Shown: positions 1 to 7,673, numbered from the stretch's first letter. The stretch is 41,936 bases of DNA from Terriglobia bacterium (GCA_020073395.1 JAIQFF010000025.1:1-41936), one strand, 5' to 3'. Notes: generated by a model not told the origin, from the letters alone. A program made the numbers and translations.

Positions 1-999
1 AATTACGCCATCCTGACCGACATCGCCGGCGCCGAAGACCACTACGGCGACATGGACTTCAAAGTCGCTGGCACCAAAGATGGCATTACCGCCCTGCAGA
101 TGGATATCAAGGTCGGAGGCATCACGGCGCAGATCATGCGCGAAGCCATGGCTCAGGCCCAGCGCGGACGGCTCTACCTTCTCGACAAGATGAATGCGGT
201 CCTGTCCTCTCCGCGCGAAAAGGTTTCGTCGTTCGCGCCACGTATCTACACCCTGCAGATTCCGGTGGACAAGATTCGCGACGTGATTGGGCCCGGCGGC
301 AAGATGATTCGCAGCATCATCGAGCGCACCGGCGTGAAGATCGACGTCGAGGATTCTGGCAAGATCAACGTAGCCTCGAACGACGAAGCGTCGGCAGCCA
401 AGGCCTTGCAGATCATCGGCGACCTCACGGCGACAGCCGAGATCGGGAAGACCTATCTGGGCACAGTCACCCGCTTGGCTGACTTCGGCGCTTTCGTCGA
501 AATCATCCCCGGCACCGACGGCCTGCTGCACATCAGCGAAGTCGCTGAGCACCGCATCAAAGACGTCCGCGACGAGCTGAAAGAAGGCGACCAGGTGCTG
601 GTAAAGGTGCTGGCCGTCGAGGGCAACCGCATCCGCCTGTCGCGCAAAGCCATCCTCAAGGAACAGCGCGCCAAGATGGGTGGCGGCGAACTTCCGCCAG
701 ATGGCGGTGGAGGAGAAATTATCGGCGAACCTACTCACGCTCCTGCACTAACTATCGAAGGCGGCGCCGACTTCGCCGACGACGAGCCCAACTTCAACCG
801 TGACGCCCCGGCAGCCGGAGGCGGCGCGGGACCGGAACGCAGCGCAGATCGTGGCCCCGATCGCGGCGGTGACCGAGGTGGAGATCGCGGTCGTCGTCCG
901 GGCGGTGGAGGCGGTGGCCGAGGACGTGGACGCGGCGGCCCCGGACGCGGTGGCCGTGGCGGGTTCGGCGGCGGCGGACACGGCGGAGGCCGCCACTAA
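1..999 (+). CDS. pnp: Polyribonucleotide nucleotidyltransferase (PNPase), C-terminal part
   Basis: The reading frame is open from the first base, so this is the 3' portion of a gene that starts outside the window. PNPase is a phosphorolytic 3'-5' exoribonuclease of the RNA degradosome. The fragment of 332 residues opens with the end of the second RNase PH-like core domain (DIAGAEDHYGDMDFKVAGTK is a PNPase hallmark), then a KH domain at about residues 80-145 with its GPGG loop, then an S1 RNA-binding domain at about 146-218 (GTVTRLADFGAFVEI). It ends in a long Gly/Arg-rich RGG-like tail (about 270-332), typical of PNPases in some phyla and a probable extra RNA-contact region. A hairpin lies 26 bases after the stop. 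Identification is certain; only the N-terminal extent is unknown. Confidence 0.97.
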   Translation, partial: NYAILTDIAGAEDHYGDMDFKVAGTKDGITALQMDIKVGGITAQIMREAMAQAQRGRLYLLDKMNAVLSSPREKVSSFAPRIYTLQIPVDKIRDVIGPGGKMIRSIIERTGVKIDVEDSGKINVASNDEASAAKALQIIGDLTATAEIGKTYLGTVTRLADFGAFVEIIPGTDGLLHISEVAEHRIKDVRDELKEGDQVLVKVLAVEGNRIRLSRKAILKEQRAKMGGGELPPDGGGGEIIGEPTHAPALTIEGGADFADDEPNFNRDAPAAGGGAGPERSADRGPDRGGDRGGDRGRRPGGGGGGRGRGRGGPGRGGRGGFGGGGHGGGRH

Positions 1000-1025
1000 G
1001 CACTAAGTGGTAAGAGGTCGGGTGG

Positions 1026-1056
1026 CCCACTCAAGCCCGATTTTGCCTTGAGTGGG
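1026..1056. repeat. Hairpin repeat 1, possible pnp terminator
   Basis: Perfect 10-bp arms CCCACTCAAG (1026-1035) and CTTGAGTGGG (1047-1056) enclose an 11-base loop containing CGATTTTG. It lies 26 bases after the pnp stop. There is no U-run after it, so intrinsic termination is uncertain. The same unit, inverted and with one arm mismatch, recurs at 1278-1308. Confidence 0.75.
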
Positions 1057-1277
1057 GATGTTCATACGTCACAGACATGGCCCGATTGACGAACTAGATT
1101 GTCCCCATGCTTTGGGGACGGACCAGTTTTCGCCAGAGTTTTCAAAGTCATTTCGTCACATTCTGCTGTTACCACCGCCGGCAACCGGTGCTGAAGGACG
1201 CGTAGAGATCGATTCGGAATGGATGGAACGAAAATGTGAACGAGCGGCGGGAAGATTCTGTCCGGCCGTCGAACTGC

Positions 1278-1308
1278 CCCACTCAAGCCAAAATCGGGCT
1301 TGAGTAGG
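1278..1308. repeat. Hairpin repeat 2 (inverted copy of repeat 1)
   Basis: Arms CCCACTCAAG (1278-1287) and CTTGAGTAGG (1299-1308). The 23 bases 1282-1304 are the reverse complement of the core of repeat 1 with a single mismatch, so the two are copies of one element facing opposite ways about 250 bases apart. Confidence 0.75.
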
Positions 1309-1347
1309 CACCCACCCACCCACCCGCCACCCGATTCCATCCTGGGA

Positions 1348-1382
1348 TGCCCCATTTCTCGCGTTCTTTGCGAGAAGGGGCA
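1348..1382. repeat. Hairpin repeat 3 (TGCCCC type)
   Basis: TGCCCC plus TTCTCGC on the left pairs with GCGAGAA plus GGGGCA on the right, with a small bulge, around a short GTTCTT loop. The outer TGCCCC/GGGGCA arms match the element found at 13617-13767, so this looks like the same repeat family with a different inner stem. Confidence 0.65.
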
Positions 1383-1435
1383 CTCAACCTCGCAGCCTCC
1401 GGCGGGACCCTCGATTTAGGTCAGAAGAGGTGGCC

Positions 1436-1478
1436 GGGTCCCACGTTTGCCAAACCCGACGCAAACATGGGGCACCCC
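1436..1478. repeat. Hairpin repeat 4 (degenerate)
   Basis: Arms GGGT, CCCA and GTTTGC (1436-1450) pair with GCAAAC, TGGG and ACCC (1461-1478) with bulges. It carries the GGGGCACCCC signature of the same family but with an eroded left arm. Confidence 0.5.
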
Positions 1479-1525
1479 AAGAAGGAATCATCGCGAATCT
1501 TGGTCAGATGTGGGCCACCCGCCGG

Positions 1526-1759
1526 CTAGGCGTTATCTGCAGCATCTTGTTGGGCCGATCTTTTCGAAATAAGTCGTCGAAGGACATGGCCTTTCCACAT
1601 CCACAATCCCGAAAGGACCATTACAGGAAGGAAGACATACCGAGTTGCGGGGGCATAGTCTGGGAGTTTTTCAAATGGACTATAAATGTAACCGAGTATC
1701 GGAATGCTGAAGATGATGTGAATCCAGCGAAAAATCGAACGTTGGGTGGCAATATTCAT
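1526..1759 (-). CDS. Small two-helix membrane protein of unknown function
   Basis: A 77-residue protein. The start at 1759 is preceded by GGAGG five bases upstream; longer in-frame extensions would run into the flanking gene and are not credible. Two hydrophobic segments are visible, about residues 11-28 (FRWIHIIFSIPILGYIY) and 40-57 (RYVFLPVMVLSGLWMW), followed by a basic cytoplasmic-type tail (KGHVLRRLISKR). It is the last gene of the minus-strand group after the ArsR and SRPBCC genes, with a 65-base gap, so it may be co-regulated with them. I do not recognise a named family. Confidence rests on the ribosome site, the composition and the position. Confidence 0.7.
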   Translation of the reverse strand: MNIATQRSIFRWIHIIFSIPILGYIYSPFEKLPDYAPATRYVFLPVMVLSGLWMWKGHVLRRLISKRSAQQDAADNA

Positions 1760-1824
1760 GGTCGCCTCCGCGAGCGTGGTTCCGTGCATTTGTTTTGCGG
1801 GACATTGTTTCGCAATCAGTCGAT

Positions 1825-2397
1825 TCAGGACTTTTGAGCCGCTTGAGGCGGCCAGTTGGGCGTTTCGATACCGAACTGCTTGGCGTACTCCGCGTTCAAT
1901 CGCTGCCAGCCGCCGAACTTCATGACCTCGGGGCCGACGATGCGTCCAATGGGCTGACCGGCGAGAAGCCGATCCAGCACATCGAAGCAGATGTGCCACC
2001 CGGCAGCACCCATGGAGATGAAGCGGCGACCAATGTTGGTCCACAGTGTCAAGCGCGTGCCGCCACCCAAGGCTTCGAGTTCCCACCGCATATCGAAGCC
2101 ACCCCAGTTGTACTCAAGCGCCTTGGGAACGTCGGCTCGCGTCACTGTTGTTTCGGTAACATGCGGCGCGGGTGCTCCCACCGTGGTGAGCTTCACCGTG
2201 GCTCCAACCGTACCCAGGCTCCCATCGGCGTCGAAGGGCGCCCACTCGCGTAGATGCGCCGGGTCGGTTAGCGCCTGCCAGACTTTTTCGGGCGGGTGGC
2301 GCAGTTCTCTGACGAGAATGAGCGTCCACTTCTCTCCGTCCTTTCTTACCTGCGCCCCGCTGGCCGGACCCGGTGTGTACTGCTCGCGATCGGTCAT
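1825..2397 (-). CDS. SRPBCC-family protein (AHSA1 / polyketide-cyclase-like fold)
   Basis: A 190-residue soluble protein with the helix-grip signature of the AHSA1-type SRPBCC superfamily: an early basic beta strand (LVRELRHPPEKVWQALTD, about residues 28-46), a central LREWAPF turn, and a long C-terminal helix. Members bind hydrophobic ligands; the ligand here cannot be deduced. Its start overlaps the stop of the ArsR gene by four bases (ATGA), so the two are translationally coupled. ArsR regulator plus AHSA1 protein is a very common bacterial pair in which the regulator controls its own operon. Confidence 0.9.
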   Translation of the reverse strand: MTDREQYTPGPASGAQVRKDGEKWTLILVRELRHPPEKVWQALTDPAHLREWAPFDADGSLGTVGATVKLTTVGAPAPHVTETTVTRADVPKALEYNWGGFDMRWELEALGGGTRLTLWTNIGRRFISMGAAGWHICFDVLDRLLAGQPIGRIVGPEVMKFGGWQRLNAEYAKQFGIETPNWPPQAAQKS

Positions 2398-2738
2398 CTG
2401 CTTCTCCTTGTCTTCCTTTTCGTTCGTGTTGATCGATCCATGCGGTCGAGGTGGCGTTCGAGAGCATCTAGGTGAGCGGACCAGAACCTACGGAACGGAG
2501 CCAGCCAGACATCCAGCTCCTGAAGTGGCTCAGGTTTCAGTCGGTAGAGACGGCGCTGTGCGTCCACCGTGGATTCCACGAAACCGGCCTCGCGCAGCAC
2601 TCGCAGGTGCTTTGACACGGTCGGCTGCGGCATACGAAGCTGACGCTCGATCTCTCCCACCGACTGTTGTGACGAGACCAGGAGGCTCAATATCGCGCGG
2701 CGGTTCGGCTCCGCAATGATTTCGAACACAGATTCCAT
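2394..2738 (-). CDS. ArsR-family winged-helix transcriptional regulator
   Basis: A 114-residue regulator. The start at 2738 (MESVFEIIAEPNRRAIL) matches the usual N-terminus of this subgroup; a longer frame would run back through the tRNA gene and is rejected. The winged helix-turn-helix is clear: SVGEIERQLRMPQPTVSKHL at about residues 26-45 and a wing around residues 52-66 (FVESTVDAQRRLYRL). No CxC metal site typical of metal sensors is seen, which fits the non-metal subgroup paired with SRPBCC proteins. It leads the operon, and palindromes just upstream of the start are probable autoregulatory operators. Confidence 0.93.
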   Translation of the reverse strand: MESVFEIIAEPNRRAILSLLVSSQQSVGEIERQLRMPQPTVSKHLRVLREAGFVESTVDAQRRLYRLKPEPLQELDVWLAPFRRFWSAHLDALERHLDRMDRSTRTKRKTRRSR

Positions 2739-2750
2739 TTTCCTAATATA

Positions 2751-2780
2751 CTCCACGGAGCATATACTCGTCAAGGTATA
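2751..2780. promoter_or_regulatory. Probable operator region of the ArsR operon
   Basis: Two small palindromes lie 13-42 bases upstream of the regulator start: CTCC-AC-GGAG at 2751-2760 and TATAC-8 nt-GTATA at 2763-2780. The AT-rich sequence in an otherwise GC-rich area fits a promoter overlapped by operator sites. No binding data can be inferred. Confidence 0.5.
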
Positions 2781-2874
2781 TACAGGCAGGGGACATCCGC
2801 TGGCCGTCAACATTCCCCTTGGACGGCTGGCGGAAGCAGACGAATGCCGATTCCTTGGAAGTACTTGAAAGGAA

Positions 2875-2951
2875 TGGCGGGGACGACGGGACTCGAACCC
2901 GCGACCTCTGCCGTGACAGGGCAGCGTTCTAACCAACTGAACTACGTCCCC
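2875..2951 (-). tRNA. tRNA-Asp (anticodon GTC)
   Basis: A 77-base cloverleaf with acceptor arms GGGGACG and CGTCCCC, anticodon stem CTGCC/GGCAG around the loop CTGTCAC (anticodon GTC), T arm with GGTTCGAGTCC, discriminator G, and a genomically encoded CCA at 2877-2875. All arms pair. It lies between the ArsR operon and the racemase-like gene, all on the minus strand. No attachment-site duplication was seen next to it. Confidence 0.97.
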
Positions 2952-3129
2952 CGGTTGAACCGGAATCACCGAAATGGCGGGCGGTGGAAGGCGTAAGACC
3001 AGCAATCTTCGGCTGAGTAATGATTGCACGAAACTTCTATAACTGGCAAGGAATGAACCAGCGGGATGTGGCGTTCGAGCAGGCCAATGGAGATGAATCG
3101 CGCCTGAGGTGTCACGAAGTGAGGTTCAA

Positions 3130-3825
3130 CTACGACCACGCCCGCGCCGCGATCGCCTGCATGTGAATCTGTGTGGTGTCGAGAAATGGAATACCCCGGT
3201 CCGTGACGTCGCCCAGAATCAGTGGCAACTCTGTGCCTCCCAGAATCACACCGTCGATACCCTCCCGCTCTTTCAAGCGATCGATGATCGCCAGGAGCCG
3301 CTGCCGCGTCTCCGGCAGAATGATCCCTTTCACTAATTCGCCCATGTATTTGTCGTGAATGTAGGTCTGCTCGTCGGGTTGGGGCACAACCAGTGAGATT
3401 CCAGCGGTGGCAAACACGCGGGGATAGAAATCCCCTTGCATGGTGAAGCGAGTGCCCAACAGGCCGGGCCTTTTCAATCCCAGGACTTTCGCTGCTTCGC
3501 AGGTTGCCTCCACGATGCTTACCAGCGGAATGGGTGACCGGCGGCGGATTTCGTCAAACACGATATGAGGCGTATTGGCTGCCAGCAGGCCAACCTCCGT
3601 CCCCGCTACGGCTAACTTCTGAATTTCAGCCACGAAAAGTTCGGCCACCTTGACCAGGTCATTGGCTTCCAGCAGATCAACCACCGCTTTCAGGTTGATG
3701 CTGTTGATGATGATCGGCGGATAACTGCCGTCGGGTTTTAGTGCGCGATAGACGGCAATCAGATGGCGGTAATATTCGATTGTGGACTCCGGCCCGATGC
3801 CTCCGATCACTCCGACCGTCTTCAT
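3130..3825 (-). CDS. Aspartate/glutamate racemase-family protein lacking both catalytic cysteines
   Basis: A 231-residue protein with the family opening VGVIGGIGPESTIEYYRHL. The start is preceded by AGGAG. Cofactor-independent Asp/Glu racemases use two cysteines, in a CNT(A/M)H-type motif in the first half and in GCTEL near residue 190. Here the first motif reads AANTPH and the second GGTELPLIL, so both cysteine positions hold other residues. The relatives I know usually keep at least the second one. The fold is therefore secure, but racemase activity is doubtful; it may have another isomerase or lyase role or be a specialised subfamily. It is a single gene with no obvious partner. Confidence 0.85.
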   Translation of the reverse strand: MKTVGVIGGIGPESTIEYYRHLIAVYRALKPDGSYPPIIINSINLKAVVDLLEANDLVKVAELFVAEIQKLAVAGTEVGLLAANTPHIVFDEIRRRSPIPLVSIVEATCEAAKVLGLKRPGLLGTRFTMQGDFYPRVFATAGISLVVPQPDEQTYIHDKYMGELVKGIILPETRQRLLAIIDRLKEREGIDGVILGGTELPLILGDVTDRGIPFLDTTQIHMQAIAARAWS

Positions 3826-3973
3826 GCTGGGTTCTCCTGGCCTCTTGCAATCTTCATTCTAGGACAGAGTTGATGTTTCCAACTGGCGAGAGGGAATCGC
3901 GCTGCCTTGCTAGTGCTGATTTGATAAAGTAATCACGTTGAATCTTTGGTCGCGCAGGATAGTCCAAAATCAC

Positions 3974-4942
3974 ATGAAAGCCATCCAGGTAAAGAAGGTG
4001 GGCGGGCCAGAAGCGCTCGAACTTGTAGACATCCCGGTTCCGCAACCCAAAGCCAACGAGGCGCTGGTGAAGGTTGCTGCCTCGGGGGTGAACTTTATTG
4101 ACGTTTACCATCGCGAGGGCAGGTACCCGGTTGCCCTGCCCTTTGTTATCGGACAGGAAGGCGCGGGCCTGGTCTCGGCTGTGGGCGCGGAGGTTAAGTC
4201 GGTCAAAGTGGGAGACCGTGTCGCATGGACGGGAATCGTGGGCTCATACGCGGAATACGTCGCCGTCCCCGAGGGCCGGCTGGTCAAAGTTCCTCAGGGC
4301 GTGAGCGAGCGCGAAGCTGCCGCTGTCATGCTGCAAGGTATGACTGCGCATTACCTGGCGTATACGACCTTCCCGCTGAAGCGCGGGGACACGACGCTAA
4401 TACACGCGGCGGCGGGTGGCGTGGGCCTGTTGCTGGTGCAACTGGCGCACAATGTCGGGGCCCGCGTGATCGGCACGGTTTCGACCGAGGAGAAGGCCAA
4501 ACTGGCCCGGGAGGCGGGCGCGGACGAAATCATCTTTTATACGCAGGCCGATTTTGAAGATGAAACCAAACGCCTGACTGGCGCCAAAGGCGTGGACGTG
4601 GTCTATGACTCGGTGGGCAAGACCACGTTTGAAAAAGGCCTGAACGTCCTGCGGCCGCGCGGAATGATGGTCCTGTTTGGAGGATCAAGCGGCGCCGCGC
4701 CGTCTTTTGATCCGATCACGCTCACCCAAAAGGGTTCGTTGTTTCTTACCCGTCCCTCGCTGGCTCACTACATTTCCACTCGAGACGAACTTGAGATGCG
4801 GGCCAGCGCGCTCTTTGAGATGATCGCGGCAAAAAAACTCAGGTTGCGTATCGAACATATTTATCCCCTGCAGAACGCCCAGCAGGCTCACCGCGATCTG
4901 GAAGGGCGCAAGACCACGGGGAAGCTGTTGCTGATTCCCTAA
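3974..4942 (+). CDS. Zinc-independent quinone oxidoreductase (MDR superfamily)
   Basis: A 322-residue protein starting at MKAIQVKKVGGPEALELVD, the standard opening of QOR-type enzymes, so the in-frame codon 36 bases upstream is not used. The GroES-like domain is about residues 1-125 (GVNFIDVYHREGRYP, IGQEGAG), followed by the Rossmann domain with AAAGGVGLLLVQLA at about 147-160, the NADPH-binding loop. The catalytic and structural zinc cysteines of alcohol dehydrogenases are absent, as expected. It should reduce quinones or activated carbonyls with NADPH. It stands alone between divergent and downstream genes. Confidence 0.93.
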   Translation: MKAIQVKKVGGPEALELVDIPVPQPKANEALVKVAASGVNFIDVYHREGRYPVALPFVIGQEGAGLVSAVGAEVKSVKVGDRVAWTGIVGSYAEYVAVPEGRLVKVPQGVSEREAAAVMLQGMTAHYLAYTTFPLKRGDTTLIHAAAGGVGLLLVQLAHNVGARVIGTVSTEEKAKLAREAGADEIIFYTQADFEDETKRLTGAKGVDVVYDSVGKTTFEKGLNVLRPRGMMVLFGGSSGAAPSFDPITLTQKGSLFLTRPSLAHYISTRDELEMRASALFEMIAAKKLRLRIEHIYPLQNAQQAHRDLEGRKTTGKLLLIP

Positions 4943-5166
4943 ACAGGCCATGAAACTGGGAGCGGTGCGCGACGCAACCAACCTCAGGCGCTAAAGCGCA
5001 ACACATTGTTGATGACTGGGTAGCACGCTGAACTCGTGCCCTTCCACAATTTGCTTAAGCAACCAGTCGAGCATCCTACAGTTTTCGGAACATCATCACA
5101 TGCGAACCCTTGGCTGGCGCGGCAACCTGCCACGAGCCTCCTACCTCTAAGAGGCAGGAGGATCTC

Positions 5167-5391
5167 ATGGCCACGAAAAAGAGTTCGCGGAAGAAATCCA
5201 GTCACAGAAAGTACGGTGAGGCCGCGAGTAAGAGCGTGGAGAGCGCCGTGCGCCGGGAAAAGCGCGGTACCCTTCGCTCCGGCAAGGGAGGCAAAGGCGG
5301 CAAGGTCACCAGCCGCAAGCAGGCCATCGCCATCGGTCTTTCGCAGGCGCGCAAGAAGGGTGCCAAGGTCCCGACGAAGAAAGCCAGCTAG
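5167..5391 (+). CDS. Small basic DUF6496-type protein
   Basis: A 74-residue, very Lys/Arg-rich protein. The start at 5167 has a strong AGGAGG upstream. The C-terminal part (SRKQAIAIGLSQARKKGAKV, about residues 48-67) matches the conserved block of DUF6496 proteins, small basic proteins found widely in soil bacteria; the N-terminal half is low-complexity Lys/Ser/Gly. Function is unknown; the charge suggests nucleic acid contact, which is inference. Its stop lies 15 bases from the convergent sigma-factor gene. Confidence 0.8.
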   Translation: MATKKSSRKKSSHRKYGEAASKSVESAVRREKRGTLRSGKGGKGGKVTSRKQAIAIGLSQARKKGAKVPTKKAS

Positions 5392-5406
5392 AAATCAGGG
5401 ACAGAG

Positions 5407-6660
5407 TCACGCTGCCGGGGGTCGAACTTCGCGCAGGCGTCGCTCCAGAAACCGGCGCTCGCTGTCGTTGGTGACCAGCTCCAGGGCCCGCGCGTAACTC
5501 TTGGCGGCTTCATCCAGCGATCCAATACGGCGGAGCAGATCGGCGCGGGCGGCATGCAGAAGGTGGTAATTTTCAAGATCGTTGGTTGTGGCCAGAGCCT
5601 CCACAAGTTCGAGCGCCGGCGCGGGTCCGTCGGCCATCGCCACAGCCACGGCGCGATTCAGCGACACCACCGGAGATGGCTGCACTCTCTCGAGCAGGTC
5701 GTAGAGCTGGACGATCTGCCTCCAGTCCGTATCCTCGGGGCGCGCCGACTCACAGTGCACAGCCGCGATCGCCGCCTGCAGCGCAAACGGTCCGACGGCC
5801 CCGCGAAAAACCTCGCGGACCAGCGGCAGCGCCTCGGCAATCTGTCCATGGTCCCAGCGGCCTCGATCCTGCTCTTCGAGAATGACGAGATCTCCGGCCT
5901 CATCGAGCCGGGCCTCGCGTCGCGCGTCTTGCAGCAGCATCAGGGCGAAGAGCGCAGTCGCTTCCGCGGGAGGTTGCGGCCCCAGTAATGTTCTTAGCAA
6001 GCGCCCCAGGCGGATGGCCTCCACGCACAGATCCGTCCGTACCAGCGGCCCGCCGCGAGTGGCGGCATAGCCTTCGTTGAAGACCAGATAGATCACGGTG
6101 AGGACGGCATCGAGTCGCGCGGCCATATCGCCGGTGTCGGGCACCACGTACGGAATGCCGGCGTCGCGAATCTTGCGCTTGGCGCGTACCAGCCGCTGGG
6201 CCATGGTCGTCTCGGGTACCAGGAAGGCGCGCGCAATTTCGTCGGTCTCGAGGCCGCACAGGGTGCGCAGCGTCAGCGCCACCTGCGCCTCCGGCGCCAG
6301 CGCGGGATGGCAACAGGTGAAGATCAGACGAAGCCGATCGTCGGGAATCTGGGTAGAATCGTAGTCCGGCTCGGCAAAAGTAGGACCCAATTCGTCGGCG
6401 GCGTAAGATTCGATTTCCTCGAAGCGCTTCTTGCGCCGGATGCGATCGATGGCCTTATGCCGGGCGGTCTGGACGATCCAGGCCCGCGGAAATTCGGGTA
6501 CCCCTGATTCTTCCCACTGGCGTATGGCCGTGGCAAACGCTTCCTGGGCACACTCTTCGGCCAGGTCGAAGTCGCCGACCAGACTAATGAGGGTGGCCAC
6601 GATCCGTCCCCAGTCGGAGCGGTACACTGCTTCGACGGCTGCAGCGGCGTCCGAAGGCAT
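5407..6660 (-). CDS. ECF42-type RNA polymerase sigma factor with C-terminal TPR extension
   Basis: A 417-residue protein much longer than a plain ECF sigma (about 200). Sigma region 2 is at about residues 8-78 (DLAEECAQEAFATAIRQWEE, then PRAWIVQTARHKAIDRIRR) and region 4 at about 105-165 (LCGLETDEIARAFLVPETTM). It continues into a DUF6596/COG4941 domain (about 185-285, VFNEGYAA) and a TPR-like C-terminus (LDEAAKSYARALELV). ECF42 factors have this build, lack a dedicated anti-sigma factor, and sit beside DGPF-motif proteins. That is exactly what is found divergently here. Activity is thought to be controlled by the C-terminal extension. Two matching candidate target promoters lie at 6691 and 7107. 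Confidence 0.95.
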   Translation of the reverse strand: MPSDAAAAVEAVYRSDWGRIVATLISLVGDFDLAEECAQEAFATAIRQWEESGVPEFPRAWIVQTARHKAIDRIRRKKRFEEIESYAADELGPTFAEPDYDSTQIPDDRLRLIFTCCHPALAPEAQVALTLRTLCGLETDEIARAFLVPETTMAQRLVRAKRKIRDAGIPYVVPDTGDMAARLDAVLTVIYLVFNEGYAATRGGPLVRTDLCVEAIRLGRLLRTLLGPQPPAEATALFALMLLQDARREARLDEAGDLVILEEQDRGRWDHGQIAEALPLVREVFRGAVGPFALQAAIAAVHCESARPEDTDWRQIVQLYDLLERVQPSPVVSLNRAVAVAMADGPAPALELVEALATTNDLENYHLLHAARADLLRRIGSLDEAAKSYARALELVTNDSERRFLERRLREVRPPAA

Positions 6661-6690
6661 AATCGATTGTAAAGGTTTTTATCGCCGGGG

Positions 6691-6717
6691 TGTCGATCTG
6701 GACATCCGCCATTCGAT
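6691..6717 (+). promoter_or_regulatory. Candidate ECF42 promoter in front of the DGPF gene
   Basis: TGTCGAT at 6691-6697, then CGAT at 6714-6717, with 17 bases between TGTCGA and CGA. It ends 20 bases before the DGPF start. As I recall, ECF42 targets carry TGTCGA at -35 and a CGA-type -10. A second copy with the same spacing precedes the VOC gene. Confidence 0.7.
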
Positions 6718-6737
6718 TCACCAAGGGGGAGACAGAG

Positions 6738-7094
6738 ATGAAATACATGTTATTGATTTATATGGACGAGAAAGGCTTGAGCCAGGCGGAGCGGGAACAC
6801 TGTTATCAGGAATCCGCGCAGTTTGCCCAGCAATTGAACGACAAAGGGCAGTACCTGGGCGCAGGGCCCCTGCACCCGACGGCAACCGCGACCAGCGTCC
6901 GCACCCGCGACGGCAAACGGCTCGTGACTGACGGCCCGTTCGCTGAGACCCGCGAGCAGCTCGGGGGCTACTTCCTGATCGACGCTAAGAACCTCGACGA
7001 GGCCATCGATATCGCGGGACGGCTTCCGTCCGGGCGCTGGGGCACGGTGGAAATCCGTCCCGTCGTGGAAGTTCCCACCCTGCCAGCAATTTAA
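6738..7094 (+). CDS. DGPF/YCII-family protein partner of the ECF42 sigma factor
   Basis: A 118-residue protein starting MKYMLLIYMDE, with AGGGGGAGA upstream of the start. The fold is the ferredoxin-like YCII domain, and the diagnostic DGPFAE motif is present at about residues 69-74 (VTDGPFAETREQLGGYFLI). The family ends with a WGTVEIRPV strand, also seen here. DGPF proteins are the most frequent genomic partner of ECF42 sigma factors; their biochemical role is unknown. It is transcribed away from the sigma gene and led by a candidate ECF42 promoter. Confidence 0.93.
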   Translation: MKYMLLIYMDEKGLSQAEREHCYQESAQFAQQLNDKGQYLGAGPLHPTATATSVRTRDGKRLVTDGPFAETREQLGGYFLIDAKNLDEAIDIAGRLPSGRWGTVEIRPVVEVPTLPAI

Positions 7095-7106
7095 TTTCGT
7101 TCCGCT

Positions 7107-7133
7107 TGTCGATTTGGCCGGTTCTCGTTCGAC
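7107..7133 (+). promoter_or_regulatory. Candidate ECF42 promoter in front of the VOC gene
   Basis: TGTCGA at 7107-7112 and CGAC at 7130-7133 with a 17-base spacer. Aligned with the site at 6691, the bases TGTCGAT, the TGG following one base later, and TTCGA are all shared, while the middle of the spacer is not. That pattern is expected of two promoters for one sigma factor, not of a copied segment. Confidence 0.68.
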
Positions 7134-7211
7134 TTACTGATAGAGGGCAGGCTGGGTGGGTGAAACCGTTCCAAAGCGTCTGCCGTCAAAACAAAGAATG
7201 GAGAAACCACA

Positions 7212-7625
7212 ATGCAAGTGAATTCTTATCTTCTCTTGAACGGTCAATGCGAGAACGCGTTCAAGTTTTATGCCAAGGATCTGGGAGGCAAAATTGAAGC
7301 CATGATTCCCCACGAGGGCACTCCTGCAGCAGACCAGGTGCCGGCAGAGTGGCGCAGCAAGATCCTGCATGCCCGCCTGACTATTGGCGATCAGGTGCTC
7401 ATGGGTTCCGACGCTCCTCCTGCCCGCTTTCAAAAGCCGCAAGGTTTCTCGGTGAATATCCAGGTCAAGGAGCCGGCAGAGGCGGAACGTATCTTTCACG
7501 CCCTGGGAGAAAACGCGCAGGCGACCATCATGCCCATCCAGGAGACTTTCTGGGCGGCACGCTTCGGCATGCTGGTCGATCAGTTTGGGACCCCGTGGAT
7601 GGAGAACTGCGAAAAAGCGGCCTAA
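7212..7625 (+). CDS. VOC-superfamily (PhnB-like glyoxalase fold) protein
   Basis: A 137-residue protein beginning MQVNSYLLLNGQCENAFKFY, the signature of PhnB-type members of the vicinal oxygen chelate superfamily (often labelled 3-demethylubiquinone methyltransferase-like, a misnomer). The second beta-alpha-beta module runs from about FSVNIQVKEPAEAERIF to the ending RFGMLVDQFGTPWMEN. Metal-binding residues are not assured. It lies behind its own candidate ECF42 promoter and directly before the DoxX-like gene. Such VOC proteins recur in DGPF/ECF42 neighbourhoods, suggesting a shared stress or small-molecule response. Confidence 0.92.
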   Translation: MQVNSYLLLNGQCENAFKFYAKDLGGKIEAMIPHEGTPAADQVPAEWRSKILHARLTIGDQVLMGSDAPPARFQKPQGFSVNIQVKEPAEAERIFHALGENAQATIMPIQETFWAARFGMLVDQFGTPWMENCEKAA

Positions 7626-7673
7626 CCCTCTGCCATCGAGTTCTCATACCCGGGATACTTAAAGGAAACGTTT

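Larger units (their letters stand above)
1000..1525. other. Gene-free stretch filled with hairpin repeats
   Basis: No open frame here resembles a protein. The interval contains at least four imperfect palindromes that share a GGTGCCCC / CCCACTCAAG style core (listed separately), plus a short direct repeat of CCCA at 1310-1323. The palindromes are oriented both ways. The simplest reading is an accumulation point for a dispersed intergenic repeat family downstream of pnp; the first one may also end pnp transcription. Confidence 0.7.

Noticed and set aside
1278..1325. CCCA tandem run as a CRISPR or minisatellite
   Set aside because: Only about four units of four bases, no spacers and no cas genes.
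1430..1837. 135-codon plus-strand frame near the small membrane protein
   Set aside because: It overlaps the minus-strand membrane protein, which has a better ribosome site and real hydrophobic helices.
2875..3129. tRNA-Asp as an integration site for a genomic island
   Set aside because: No integrase and no repeated tRNA 3' end were found in the window.
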